A stretch of 64,000 bases of DNA from Notospermus geniculatus (lineage: Eukaryota; Nemertea; Pilidiophora; Heteronemertea; Lineidae), in assembly GCA_002633025.1 (NCBI GenBank), contig NMRB01001373.1:129006-193005 (forward strand), written 5' to 3'. The notes below the pieces were generated by a model that had not been told where the DNA came from, made no database searches, and was given only the letters and a program-made list of their open reading frames with translations. Below, piece by piece: positions 49,201 to 61,390 of the stretch; position 1 is the stretch's first letter; every line of letters begins with the position of its first letter. Both the position numbers and the translations under genes were made by a program.

Positions 49201-52200
49201 AGTATACCGCCACTAACTGGGTGCAACTGACCACTGGCATTGTGGGTATTGAGCCTGCAAAATAGAGACGAAATTAAATGTAATTACCGGTAATATAACC
49301 TGACAACGAGAAATACTGTGCCTGCCAATTTATCAGGTATCATGACAGTGTCCATGTTATTTTTGGTGGAATTTGGTTGAAAATATCAATTCTTTTTTTG
49401 ACAAAATTTGCAGAATACTTTCAGTTATTACTGTGGTGTTGTGAATCTAGGGGCAAAGACAGACATTTTACAACAAATTTGGAGTTTGTTAAACAATTCT
49501 GTTGGAATATTTTGGGCAAAAACATAAAAGCTTGCAACTTAAACACCGTGGAAGTAACTGATTAACCTTTTTTCCAAGAGCCTACCTTGAATAAGGAGAC
49601 TTTCCATTGATACCCTCATAAAGACTGTAGAGTAATTCTTCCGACCAGTAAAAGTCACAATACTTCTCAGACACAGCACGACAGAATGTCACCCAGGAGA
49701 CATTACAGAGGCTCATAAGCCATTCAGCTGAAATGAGAACAATGTTACTATGAGTTTATGCAATGGCTTGGTTAGGCCTACGACAACCGTTTCTCCTAAA
49801 TGCCCGTGGTCAGTTTATCGTTTTTCAGGCCTCTGACAACCATTTCGCCAAAATGCCCGTGATCAGTTTCTCATTTTTCAGGCCCATGGCAACTACATGT
49901 AATTATCGTGAATAACTATGGTCAGTTTCTCATTTGTCACATTTCAATGAGTCTCTGGTAGATTTTGCCAAATTTTAGTTATTGATTCAAAAGTCCAATA
50001 AATTGGAAAGTCGTCTCCGAATATTTCTCAAATTTTCGACCCCAATCAGGGTCTTCCTCAGGCGCTATGTAGAAGAGATCCCAGAGGTGAAAAGGTTTCA
50101 AAAGTCCACATACCCATTGCTAGATCCTCCACTCCATTCTCCATGTATCCATCGAAGGCAAACTCCTCCCGGATAAGCAGCACCACCTTCCGCAGGACAT
50201 CATGGCGCTGCATGGCCTCACTGCTCAATAACCTGTCCATAAGTGATGGGTAGGCGGAGGCAGCCCCGTTGTTCTTCAGACCAAACCCACTAACACCACT
50301 GTCTTTCGATAAGGGCGGCGAGGGCGATTGCGGAACAATTGGAGAAACAACTACCCGAGCACCTTGAACAAACTCCTGTTCTCGTACAAGATCAACCTCT
50401 TCTAATTCGAACTGGACCTCACGTTCCTCAAAACTTGAACTCAATTCTGGAACAACCTGCTCCAGAGGCTCTACCCGGGAGGGCATGGGAGAATCGATTG
50501 CAGAAAATGTGACTTCAGTGTTATCGAAATCTGTGCTCGCACCAACGGGTGTACCAATGTCACGGAACACTTGGAACGCACTCAAATCTTTGTCCGACAT
50601 GGACCGTTTGAATTCTGGCCGGGTTTTGCCAGACACCGGTGGGTAATGTGACCGTTCACCTCTCTGTCGACAAATGTCGGTTAACCGTTCTTGACTCTTT
50701 GCCCTTTCCCGAGGCAATGGAATCATGGACCTACTCGAGTCTGATTTAAATGAATGACGCCCCCTTGTAATACTTTGGCTGGATTCATCACGCCTTGGCG
50801 TTGACGTCTTACTTATACTCCTACTTTGCCTTTTAGCTTCCGGTTTCACCTCCGGCACTTTTTGCTTGGCACTTTGATATTCCCTACAATCTGTTTTTGA
50901 AACACGTCTCCGCTCCGGCCGTCTTCGCCGATACTGATGTCGCACATTCGCTTCTTCCTCTGAACTTGTCGAGGTGGGACGGTTAGCCTGAGCTCCCCCC
51001 GCCGATGCTGCAATGCATTTCTCTCCCAAGTCGTGCTTTTTCTCAGGTCTGGTAGCAATTGGTTGCGTTACGGGAATCATTGCGTACACAATGCCTGTTT
51101 TGGGATCCTGCAAATGATGAACTTGACTGGGATTCTGCAGAGGGTACGAAAACAGCTTTCCGTCACTGTCATCTTCATCCTTATTTCGTTTCACGTCTAT
51201 ATCAGCAGGTGATGATTCTTTGGGCTTTACAATGTCTTTCTTCTCATTCTTTTCTTTCAGGGTACGTCTTGGAGCCGGCACTGGGGCAACCACCTGAGCA
51301 TCACGAGTCACAGCAGCTCGTAATTCCGTCGTTGGAGGCGAGAGACATTTCTTGACATCCATTGGTGACGTCACTCTTGAACTCGGATGAGACCTTGACC
51401 CAGAAGGGGCCGTTTCAACCGAAGATTCATTCTCAAGATCATCTGCCATGTGGGGTGGTGGATGATTTTTCATCTGTTTCTTCAACTCTTTCAGTTTCTC
51501 TGCAACAATTCTATGCCTATCTTTTATCACATTTTCATTCTTTTTATAAAGCCGTGCTTTTTTCTCCGGTTCCTTCTCAGCATCCTTGTGTTTGAAAAAT
51601 CCGGTCTCAGCCTCAAGAACAATGGGTGTGAAGTGTGTTGCTGGAGATATAAAAGCTTTTGGAACCTTTGTTGCAGCTTTTGAATCATCTGTAACTTGTC
51701 TTGCAACAGGCGCTGTATGAACAGAGCGTTTTCTGGGCACAGGTGCATCGACATTTCCACTCACAGACTTTGGCACAATAGAATACCCAGAAGTGGTATG
51801 CAGACCGCTTGAGGGTGACACAGCTGAAAATTCTGCCTTGGAATTCGTAATTAATCTACTTTGAGGTGAAAGCGCTGATCCGGAATTGGGGTGCGCACCA
51901 GCCTGAGGTGACACTACAGAAAATCCTGAATTTGAATTGCTGGCGAATGCACTTGGTGGGGACACCACTGAAAATCCAGAAGCTGAATGCATACCAGCAG
52001 AGGGTGACACAATGGTGAATCCAGAATTAGGACTGACAACAAACTTTGATGCATCGCGGACACATGGTTCAGTGTTCTCCTCATTAGACACCACGCTTTC
52101 ACGCTTCCGAGGCAATTTCCAGACCTCAGCTCCTTTTGCACTGTCTGAAGAAGATTTCCTGTAATTGACGTCATTATCACCACTCCCCCGAAAAAGTTTT

Positions 52201-55200
52201 GGCTTTGGAACTTTGGAACATGGAGGGGACACCAGAACAGGTTCAGCATCAGCAGATGACACTTTCGCCTTAGCAGATGACATTTTGTTTACATTTGACT
52301 CAAATGTGATGGTGTCTGAGGGATGAACAACCAGTGAACCTGAAACTGTTTCTGACACATTGGCATTTGTAAGCAAAGTTTCATCACTCCTGGCAGAGGT
52401 GGCGTCGACTCGCACTAATGATGGTTCCAACTCTGAGGCCTGAATGTCTGACGAAAGTGCCTCCTCTATTGTTTCGTCTACCCACGCTTCAGTTTTTCGC
52501 TGTGCCTCAATTTCTGCAGTAGTGTTTCTTCCCAGTAACTGTAACGCTGCACGAACATCAGCACGAATTTCACTTGGGGAGAGGAGGTGATCAGACTGGC
52601 CGAGAGAGAAGACGTCAGACAGTTGTTGCGTTTCGTTTTGGTCACTCGCTTTCAAGGTCACACGTTTCAGTCCCCGCATCAGGTTAGGGTTCATTTCATA
52701 GATTTCACGCACGCTCATTTCAGCCGGTTTGCATTTCTGTAATTGAGACAAAATAATTAAGATTTTATAGAAGCAAATACAAGACAAAGGATCAAATACC
52801 ATGGCTTGAGAAACCCATTGTCAGAGTTAAACCCACATTAGGCCAAGGAAAATTAAAATGTGTGGTATACAATGTTCCACCTGGGGTGGTAGTAACTTTT
52901 TGGGATACCCAAAAGAATCATCACACTCACAGGTTTGAGTTCCGTGAAGCCATGTCTGATGGCTGTCATCAACTCGTCATGAAGGTTTATTTCTTTTGGC
53001 TTCTCTGGAAGTTTTCTTCTTGATGCCTGGAAATGAAGTTAGATGTCAACAAAAATAGATAAGTCCTCTCTTATCTATTTTTGATGTCAATGATATTCAC
53101 ACCCCTTCAGAGTGGCGCAATGGAAACATCAGCACCTCTCACCTCTGAGGTCCCAAGTTCAATTCCCAACTCTCTGAGACAGCACCAAAACTCTTTCTCG
53201 TACCTGTGTCTTCTTTGTCAGTTTCTCAAAATCTGACCAACCATGCAGATGAATGGTGTCAATTTAAAGCGATCCATTGCCATATATATGCCCTACCTGA
53301 AGGCCCTACCCGTACTTGTCATTTTTACCATTATCAGGTAAAAAACTTACTGGTTTCAAGGGCTTTGTTATGGCTGCTGACTTGATCTCCTCCAGCAGGT
53401 TAACTTGTGATATCTCTTTCTTTTGTTCAACTTCTTCATGCATCAATTCTTGGACCAAAGACTGAAAAAAAATAATCAAAACTGAGGGCACAAAAATTGA
53501 AAACTAGGCAATCATGGGGAGGCAAAACAATGACTGCACTAGGCAGTCATAGGGAGGCAAAACAATGACAGCACTAGGCAATCAGGGGAGGCAAAACAAT
53601 GACTGCACTAGGCAATCATAGGGAGGCAAAACAATGACTGCACTAGGCAATCATGGGGAGGCAAAACAATGACTGCACTAGGCAATCAGGGGAGGCAAAA
53701 CGATGACTGCACTAGGCAATCATAGGGAGGCAAAACAATGACTGCCCCAGCCAATCATGGGGAGGCATGGAGGCTCCATCATAATGCCCTCAATCTCTGG
53801 AGGTCCGGGGCATAAAAGATACAGAGTAACTTTATATAGATGACTAAATAATAAAGCCTAACCTACGTTTACCGCAACAGAAAGACAGCACATTCAGCGG
53901 CAATGACAGATTGAACACTATTGGCCTACATGCCATGGACATTGGTCTATGCTATCACTCACAGGTATGCATTTGAAGCAATGAAATCTTTAATGTAGGC
54001 CTACAGGACAACTCACATTCTGGGATTATCAGACCATCAGAAGTTGTGAAGTTAATCCTGGCAAGAGGGTAGGATATAAGTGTAGAAATACCTAAATGTG
54101 TCACCCTTCCTCCAGAGAGCAAATTTGTGAACAGGTACTCCAATAATAAACTGTATGTGTGAATGCCGACCACAAGCTTTATAAAATGGTTATTCATTTC
54201 TGTAGAATTTGAGGATTGGTGAAGCTTGGATCAAGCCCGAACAATACAGGCATTAGGCCTCTATACAAAATGCCACAAGACCATAGTGTGGCTTAACAAT
54301 GAAAATACACCAGCACGCTTGAGGGATTTCTCTTTCCTTCAGCTATTCAGATTTTTAAGTGGGTAAATATTTATTGGTGCATTCAGCGAAGAAAGAAACA
54401 TGCATAGGATGGATTAGAGATCAGTTCATGCCCAAAGAGAAAGATAATAGGCCACAAAAGACATATAACAAAAGATAACATAAAATTCTAAGCTTGCTTA
54501 ATGGGTTTGAATATATGACAGAATTTGCTGCTAAATACAATTATGCAAAGAAAGTACGATATACTTTTTCAAATCTTGCAGAGATTATTGGATTGTTGTT
54601 GTTTTGGTTTTTTAGGCTAAGCTGCTCTGTCTTTCTTTTTACACCAATTTTGTTTTTCTCTTCCCATGAAGGGGCCAATCCACTAGAGAGTTTTCTCATG
54701 CGACTCAACTATGAGCAGTTTTTTGCATAATTCGATCGTCTCAGCGGCCGTAAGCCGCAAGGAAAGAAACAATGGTGAATTTCCCATTGTGAGCCAAATT
54801 CCGCGACAATTATTTTCCTGTGGATAAGCACCTTTAAAGCAGTACACTATGCTTCAATATCACTCCCCTGGTGGCAGCATTGGGAACCAATTAATACCAG
54901 TAACACAAAGCCAGTGGTACCAACTGGGCCAGACTGATACTATGTCGAAGCCTTCGCTGAACCTTGGAGGAATTATACCGACAGTATAATTCCACAAGCA
55001 TGACAAGGCTGAACACAAGTCCAGGTGGTGAGCAAAAAAAGGGTCACCATCCTTTTCATTACCTGAGAAGTTAGTAATTGCATTACAGTGCGTGGAACTT
55101 CTCAAGTGATGAAAAGGCTGGCATGAATGAGTTTCGCCTCACACACGGGGAAAAAATGAGTCATTCATAAAGCAAATATCAAAACAAAAGCAAAACAACT

Positions 55201-58200
55201 TACATTGCTCCGTCCGTAGTTTTTGGCATTGTGAGCATCTCGAAGTAGATTCCGACAGAGCTGTTGAGAAGGTTCTCGTCGTTCTGACTCGGCTGTGTCG
55301 CATTTCTGAATGACAAGGGTATACTGATTAAAAGTGGGTAACGGATGTCGTTTCTTTCAGTTCCTAATGGAGAGTATTCCACCTTCTTGATATTTTCATG
55401 ACCAATGACTGGCATTCTGACTGTCAAGCTCCCACTCCCGCAGTTTGCGTAAGCTTGCAAAAGATGACATTTTTTACCCAAATTAAGGGTGCTAAGCACA
55501 TCTACAAGTAGAGATTGACTGCTTCCCTTGTAGTTTTTTGCTCACCTCTAAAACTTCTATGAGAGTTGGCCTCATCTCTGGCTCATCATGGGTCATCGAC
55601 ATCATCATATCGTCGAATGTATCGGAGAAGTCCGGTTCCTGATTGTCGCTGAGGTTGTAATCCGCTGCAAGCCACAGTAAGGCCGCTATACTGAACACTA
55701 TCGTCTGAAAGTACACGATCAAATTTCCCATCATTCTTCGCAACAGCACATTTCTGACACTAAGAATAATTTCGCGGCCTACAAAATTCACAATTTCAAA
55801 TGAAAATTTCTGTATTTTAGCAGATTACATCAGGGGCGGATCCAGGATTTCAGAAAAGAGGGGGGCACCCTGTACTAGGAACATTGAAATCTGCACCAAA
55901 TTCCAGAATTCAGGGTCGATTTTACAAATTTGTTGGCCAAAAGAGGAGGTGCGCCCCCTCTGGATCTGTGCCTGTACATCCTTTGGTAAAGCCTAGATTT
56001 GCAGTTGACCACTAACGTTCCAAACAGAAATATAAATTCCAACCTACCTTTTCGTTCAAACCGGCTCCCATCATTGCTTCTGGTGCGAGAAACATTGGGT
56101 CGAGATCGCAGTTGTCAGGAAGTGCTATGAATGAAATATGGCCACTGTCCTGGATGATCACGGTATCCATGGAGATACAAGCTGGAATATATGATGATTT
56201 TTGTTGATTGTTTCAATCATCAATGTGTCCGACCTTTTTATAGCCATAAGCCGATCAGGGGCCCAACCACACCAGTCTGACAGATGGGAACTAACTTTAA
56301 CTTACGTGCAGTTTTGATGTCTAAGATGGTAAGAACACATTCACGGCAAACAGCCCAGAGTTCCCTTTCAGGAAGACCACAGCCAATACGACGTAATACC
56401 ACTCCAATGCAAAGACCCTGAAAAAGAGAAAGTAAGGATAACAATTAACATATTCGAGGGGGGAGGGGAGGGGAGGGGCAGGATTTGAGGAGAGTCTGGT
56501 GTAGTGACAAAAATGACAATACGGTAATTTCTATTTACTAACCTCAAGACTAGATGTCCTTGAATGTGAAATGCTGGAAGATTTGTTCACTGTGGTTGTC
56601 ATAGAACTTTCACTAGCAGACCTGTGGAATGGTCTTTCCCGACTTCTGCTACTGGAACTCCGTATCCGTGGTCGTGTAGAGCTCTCCTCAACGAGTACCA
56701 CAGTCTGCTTTTGCCTACGATGAGCCGCCATTCTCTCTTTCAAAGCGAGACAACTTTTGGCAATGTTTGGACGATTTTTTCCCGTGAATGAATATCTCCT
56801 GAGCAACTGATTCACAGTGTCTTTCATTGAATTTGTTCTTTGCAATGACGAACCACTTTTTGCCTTGACCTGCTTTCTTGGCATAACCTCCATGTGCTTT
56901 CCACGGTTAGGTGACGCCATTCTGGGTTGCGACATCACACTGCAGTTCATACTTGCGCTTCTTACTAGGCTAGGCCTTGCCTGCTGCACCGAGCAAGAAG
57001 TGCGGCCCGCACCGACACTTTCGTAGCTGAAGTCACTGGAAGAACTTTGCGCATCAGGAGACAAGGAACTGGTTGGTGATGTTGGTGAATTCAGAGTATC
57101 AATATTGGATGCCGAATTACCATTATCCACACTAATGGTGCGCTCAATTCCTGCAGGTCCAGGAACACGAAACTTTGTAACCGGGGGCATTTTTTCCGAG
57201 TAGGCCCTTGAGGGGTTCCGATTGGGTGATGCCATTTTGGAGTCCATGTCATCAAAATCTATCGATTCTCCCCATAAAATCAACTCTTCCTTATCAAGAG
57301 AAGAAAATTCACTCTCATCAGATATGCTCGGTTTGTCCTCCTCATCATCATCGACATGACCGATGTATCTTTGTGCATGACGGCAATGGTCACTCAATCC
57401 TAGATGGTCCTGTAGTGACTGCGGTGACTGGCATTCATCATGCCCGTATACCTCATCATCATCGACACTTCGCTGAGAAAAACCGACAAGAAATGTTTCC
57501 TTGCCAAATATTTTGCTAGGTTTGTAGGAAAACTCAACTGCATAGCAGTCATCTTTATCATAAACCTCGAGATCTGTCGACGATCCAACAGAACTTAAGG
57601 ACTTTATATGAGTTCGTAATCGCTCTCTGAAGATATTGCTAAAGTCGTCGATGCCGTATTTCCTATTTATTTCTTCACTCAACTCTTGTTTGATCTCTGT
57701 GTTTACAGAACAACGATTTTTGTCCCCTCTCTGATCAAATTCTGAAAGATCCATACGAAGTAATTAAACACAAAAGAATCTCTGCTTCGAAAACCCCTAT
57801 CCCTGGGAGGTATTGAATACAGGCCGTAGTTAATCCACTACCGTGCCTTGTACTTGATACACCACCATACAATACATAATATCCATTGATTGTCTTTGAA
57901 AGATTTATGATTTATGGATAAAGGAATGAATTTTCTTAATCAATTATTAAGCCTCTCTATGCCAGGGCTGAGGCATTTTGCAATAATCATAATTAGGATT
58001 TGTAAGAGCATGAAAATCTATAAGAACCAACAGTAGGTAGATAAAACAGTATTCAGTCTAAACATATACATTAAGTATGTGCAGGATCATATACGACCCT
58101 GCACTACATGTATGTTTGCAAAAACAGTGATGTATGTACAACGGGCTTAAAACGAGGTGAAAAACTCGCATGAAAATGTGCAATCAAAACCACCATTTCT

Positions 58201-58847
58201 CCACCAGGAGAAATGAACAATTCCATCCCCCATCACGACCCGGTTTCCCTTATTCAGCATTACGTCATTATTAGCCTTATAGACAAATGTGACTGGGCAA
58301 ATAGGAGCAGTCAGCCGCACGTATTGCCAAAAGATGGTAGCACAGTTCTAGTGGACCAATACAAAAGAAACTTCTCTTGATTGGTGCTCAATCAGGAACG
58401 GATGGGTCTGCTATATGCATTGAACTGGGCTGTAGTGACACCTATTGGTCAATTCACTGACTCCTATTAATGTACAGCAGGAGGAAACAGGAATGCCTGG
58501 AGAAAACGTCAAAGAATGGGTGCGAGTGGGGATTGATCCTGGAGCCAGCGGTGACAGGTGGCAAATGTGTCCACCAATGTCCACTATGCCACTTTGACAG
58601 CCCGAACCTCAGACTCACCTCCATCAGAAACACTGGGTGGAGCTGATCGAACAAAATCCTTGCAAATCTCCTGAGTAGACTTGCCCTCCAAAGCCTTGTC
58701 GCACAACGCAGGAACTGTGCCGATGTCTGGTCGATCAACGTAATAATCTGAGGTTACTGCACCGAGGACTTCCTGAGCAACTGTATCTCCTCCGATCACC
58801 GTGGTATCATCAAGTACAGTGGTTCCCAATGTAAACAGATGGGACTG
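43212..58847 (-). CDS. KNDC1: v-KIND / KNDC1-like RasGEF with KIND domains, 5' end incomplete
   Basis: Exons 5' to 3': 58619-58847, 56543-57741, 56306-56417, 56048-56181, 55546-55704, 55204-55305, 53351-53461, 52931-53026, 50114-52736, 49586-49727, 48387-49254, 48149-48287, 47921-48018, 47562-47767, 46800-46910, 46486-46630, 46152-46310, 45670-45956, 44308-44455, 43885-44067, 43603-43760, 43212-43449. These phase correctly to 2548 codons plus stop. The first exon is the end of KIND1 (HLFTLGTTVL). KIND2 spans about 477-645: ERELWAVCREC, DTVIIQDSGHISFI, FLAPEA, AALLWLAADYNLS. WH2-like motifs follow, then long disordered regions and RasGEF-N (about 2050-2160; YIHEFFYCYRYFTTAKEVL). The catalytic RasGEF domain is about 2245-2500 (LTDFSSQRLAEQLTLIEQ, THWVAAEIL, LTKFIYTAKMCLDMRNYATA, GMYKWTKM). 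Vertebrate v-KIND activates Ras and binds MAP2 in dendrites; the same activity is inferred here. Upstream KIND1 exons were not securely found. Confidence 0.85.
44838..44954. mobile_element. MITE, AATTCATACTTCCTC termini (copy 1)
   Basis: aattcatacttcctcatcac and gtgaggaagtatgaatt are inverted. It sits in an intron of the v-KIND gene, 120 bp from a second copy. Confidence 0.75.
45077..45172. mobile_element. MITE, AATTCATACTTCCTC termini (copy 2)
   Basis: Ends ccaattcatacttcctc and aggaagtatgaattgg. Shorter and more diverged inside than copy 1, with the shared inner words cattttccaaattgcat / cattttccatattgcat. Confidence 0.75.
46945..47165 (-). mobile_element. tRNA-derived SINE in v-KIND intron
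   Basis: On the minus strand the head reads gcagtggttgaacatcgg (A-box-like) and gggttcaatccc (B-box). The 3' domain is caaagcgcttgaggaggact...aagtgcttcataaatgc. Sense orientation relative to the v-KIND gene. Confidence 0.8.
49985..50070 (-). ncRNA. Hammerhead-like hairpin repeat in v-KIND intron
   Basis: Minus strand: CCTGAGGA, GACCCT/GGGGTC stem with GATT loop, then GAAA. It is a diverged copy of 7846-7905 in which the stem is kept with a T-G wobble. In sense with its host gene. Confidence 0.4.
53108..53235 (+). mobile_element. tRNA-derived SINE fragment
   Basis: agagtggcgcaatggaaaca (A-box-like) and aagttcaattccc (B-box). The same head occurs on the minus strand at 59275-59462. Antisense within a v-KIND intron. 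Confidence 0.6.
53502..53770. repeat. Minisatellite, 35-bp unit, in v-KIND intron
   Basis: Seven to eight units of gcactaggcaatcataggga + ggcaaaacaatgact, with one to two substitutions each. Confidence 0.9.
55831..55974. mobile_element. MITE, CAGGGGCGGATCCAGGA family (copy 2, intronic)
   Basis: caggggcggatccaggattt at the left and ggatctgtgcctg at the right are imperfect inverted ends, flanked by a 5-bp direct repeat (tacat). The ends look hAT-like. A fragment of the same family (ggggcggatccagggttttg) is at about 59221. Confidence 0.75.
58440..58600 (-). mobile_element. tRNA-derived SINE
   Basis: On the minus strand agtggcatagtggacattgg (A-box-like) and ggatcaatcccc (B-box), then gttttctccaggcattcctg + tttcctcctgctgtaca. 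It ends a few bases from the donor of exon 58619-58847. Confidence 0.65.
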
Positions 58848-59274
58848 CTGGAAGGAAAAAGTGATTTCAGACTTGAGTCCTAACCATCTACCAAGGAACC
58901 CAGCCTGTAAGCAATATCCCAGCCGATGGCATTGGATATCTGCCACAAGAGGAGATTATCAAAAATTAAACCCTAATCTGAGGCTTTAAAATGGTCTGTA
59001 GACTCTTGGAATTAAAAAGTATACCGAAGGACCTTCATTTGGCATTCCATGGACCAACACCTTCTCTTTCAGAAATCAAAGATAAATTTTTCACCAGGGA
59101 TTTATGTGAATTTTCCCTTTGAATTTGTCCTTCTTCATCCACCATAACCCTCTTAAATTCAAAATGCGAAAGACAAATACATGTATAAGTACATGTAAAT
59201 GACTAACATCTTGCGGTCACTGGGGCGGATCCAGGGTTTTGGATAAACTGATAAGGGGGTGCAAAAGGTGTATC

Positions 59275-59462
59275 AATGTCCCCAGACAATATGAATGGGT
59301 GAATTTAATGGACAGCAGGAGAAAACCAGAGTGTTCGGAAAGACCTGTGCTGACAAAGAGCCACCCTCTCTATTGCAATTACATGAGGGGGGGGGGGTCA
59401 GAGCAGAGATCAAAACCGGAACATAAGAGGCGACAGGCTGATTTCCATTGCACCACTCTGAA
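59275..59462 (-). mobile_element. tRNA-derived SINE
   Basis: Minus-strand head agagtggtgcaatggaaatc; 3' part with gttttctcctgctgtcca shared with 58440-58600. A poly-C run in the middle (plus-strand G-run at about 59386). Confidence 0.6.
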
Positions 59463-59513
59463 GCTAGGAATCCACTGCTGATTTTCTGTGTTGCGACTTG
59501 CTTTGCAACCTAC

Positions 59514-59618
59514 CTGCAATTGAATACGATCGCAAGGAACTGATACAGTCGCCGACCGACTGCTGACTGAAATTGACCACATCTTCGCCATTGGTGGAAA
59601 TCACGTCTCGCGAGTCCA
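59514..59618 (-). CDS. Possible KIND1 exon of the v-KIND gene (tentative)
   Basis: The 35-codon frame includes DVISTNGEDVVNFSQQ, which aligns with DTVIIQDSGHISFI of KIND2 and has the same entry phase. It has an acceptor (caccgtag) and a donor (gcag|gtaggt). Its exit phase (1) does not fit the next known exon (phase 0), so a further small exon must be missing, or the call is wrong. Confidence 0.3.
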
Positions 59619-60425
59619 CTACGGTGATCGAGTGCCCAGTCAATGCCAGTTGCAACGCAACCCAGTTGCAAAGCAAAATCAGGTTGAAAATCACAGGTGG
59701 ATTCCCCGCTTGACAGTGCATCGCTTTGGTACTCTCAACTGAAGCAGGTTAACTCAACCAGAGAGCAGGAAATCAAGGGAAAAGGGGGTCATTTTGTCCC
59801 TTCCTACCTGGCTTTTATCCTCTTCCAGTATGTCCTCCATTCTTGGTCAGAAAAACACCACATAAAGACAGCTACACTAATAACTCATCATAAAGTTTTA
59901 AAACCCTGATCAAATCCCAGACCTCCATGGGTGCACACATCACGCATAGTTTTGGCAGGTGAGGGTCAAAATTGTGAATACTACAGTGAAAAGTATAAGA
60001 AGTTCATGATCAGTGTCAATGCTTTTCACTGTAAAAGGCTGATCAATCTTCTATGCCTGGTTGAATGACATCCAAATTAAGGGATAATAGCCAAAATGTA
60101 ACAAGTCTTATGTTTTGTTATGCATGTAGTATAATACTTTGGCCTTCAGGGAATTTGACCACATGTTTGACCTTTGCGTATGGAGTACCAAAGAGGCCAA
60201 TAACCTTCACGTTCACCTTGGAATCACGTGCTTGACACTTGGCTATAGCAGAAGATAAACTTTATCTGAAGCCCAACCCATAGGACCAAAAGACTTTTTG
60301 GGGTGTAGAGGTGGAGGTCATGGTTGATGGGGGGGGGGGGGCTGCAGAAGACCTCTTTTTTCTATTTTTGTAGCAAGAATCTGCATGGACCTCATTTTTG
60401 CCCATTCCCCTGTCTATTTTGTCCA

Positions 60426-60533
60426 GGGGCCTGTTTCCAGTCATAAAGTGATAATGGGTACCCTTAAACAAATGTAAAATGCTTTGAAGTTCATGGTACC
60501 ATTAGCTTAAAGTCACATTATGAAACAGGCCCC
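60426..60533. mobile_element. Foldback MITE, copy of the 4271-4378 family
   Basis: aggggcctgtttccagtcat / ttatgaaacaggccc are the ends. The shared interior word accattagcttaaagtcac is also in 4271-4378. Confidence 0.75.
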
Positions 60534-60658
60534 AGTTCTTCAAATGTGTTGAATAAAGGGTTTTTGAGTACTTTATATATTAAAAGCCACAGGCCTTGCA
60601 TTTCATCAAAATAGTTACACTTGGTCTTCAAATTCCAGTGTACCTTATGGAGCCTTAC

Positions 60659-60936
60659 CAATGACAGCCCCATTTTAACCCCATTCACTGCCAAGGTGCA
60701 AGCTCTGGAAAAAATATGTAATACAGCACCTCTGGTTGACTCATCATTTCCCTCTAAAATTGGTACCACAAAATCTCCCATCATTCTGCAAACGCTATCA
60801 AATTTTTTGTGTTGGTTAACTTGCTCAACCTTCACCAGTGGCACATAAGGGTAAATATAAATTTTTATGCGACTTACCTTGAGTGAATTTCCACTAAGGT
60901 CGCTCTGGTGCTTTGTGAGTAGGCTATACAGAGGTT
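60659..60936 (-). CDS. Unrecognised gene, two exons, partial
   Basis: Exon 60878-60936 (frame PLYSLLTKHQSDLSGNSLK; acceptor catttttcag, donor aag|gtaagt) joins in phase to exon 60659-60829, which includes KFDSVCRMMGDFVVPILEG and GAVLHIFSRACTLAVNGVK. The helical, Leu/Val-rich pattern resembles ARM/HEAT-like helices, but I recognise no family. Upstream and downstream exons were not found. It may be the 3' part of a neighbouring minus-strand gene, or less likely a 5' part of the v-KIND gene. Confidence 0.45.
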
Positions 60937-61079
60937 CTGAAAAATGAGATGCACAAAACAGGTGTGAAGACACTCAAACAATATATCCACAGCTGCTGTC
61001 GAACAAAAAAGTGTTTTTTCTTGGATCAAGTTTACAAACAATTTTGTTGTTTAAATGCCTGAAGGGAAAGCCATTTTGA

Positions 61080-61390
61080 TGCAACTGACACAAAATATCC
61101 AGATTTCACCCAAAATATCCCCATTTTTTGTCACAGAATATCCAGATTTGTCACAAAATATCCAGATTGAACACAAAATATCCAGATTTAACCCAAAATA
61201 TCCCAATTTTTTGTCACAGAATATCCAGATTTGTCACAAAATATCCAGATTCAACATAAAATATCCAGATTTGACACAAAATATCCAGATTCAACATAAA
61301 ATATCCAGATTTGACACAAAATATCCAGATTCAACATAAAATATCCAGATTCAACACAAAATATCAAGATTTGACACAAAATATTCAGAA
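61080..61390. repeat. Minisatellite, 20-bp unit
   Basis: About 15 units alternating cagatttgacacaaaatatc and cagattcaacataaaatatc. The ORF across it is a repeat artefact. Confidence 0.95.

Noticed and set aside
61055-61339. 94-codon ORF with repeated ISRF/NIQI words
   Set aside because: A direct translation of the 20-bp minisatellite.
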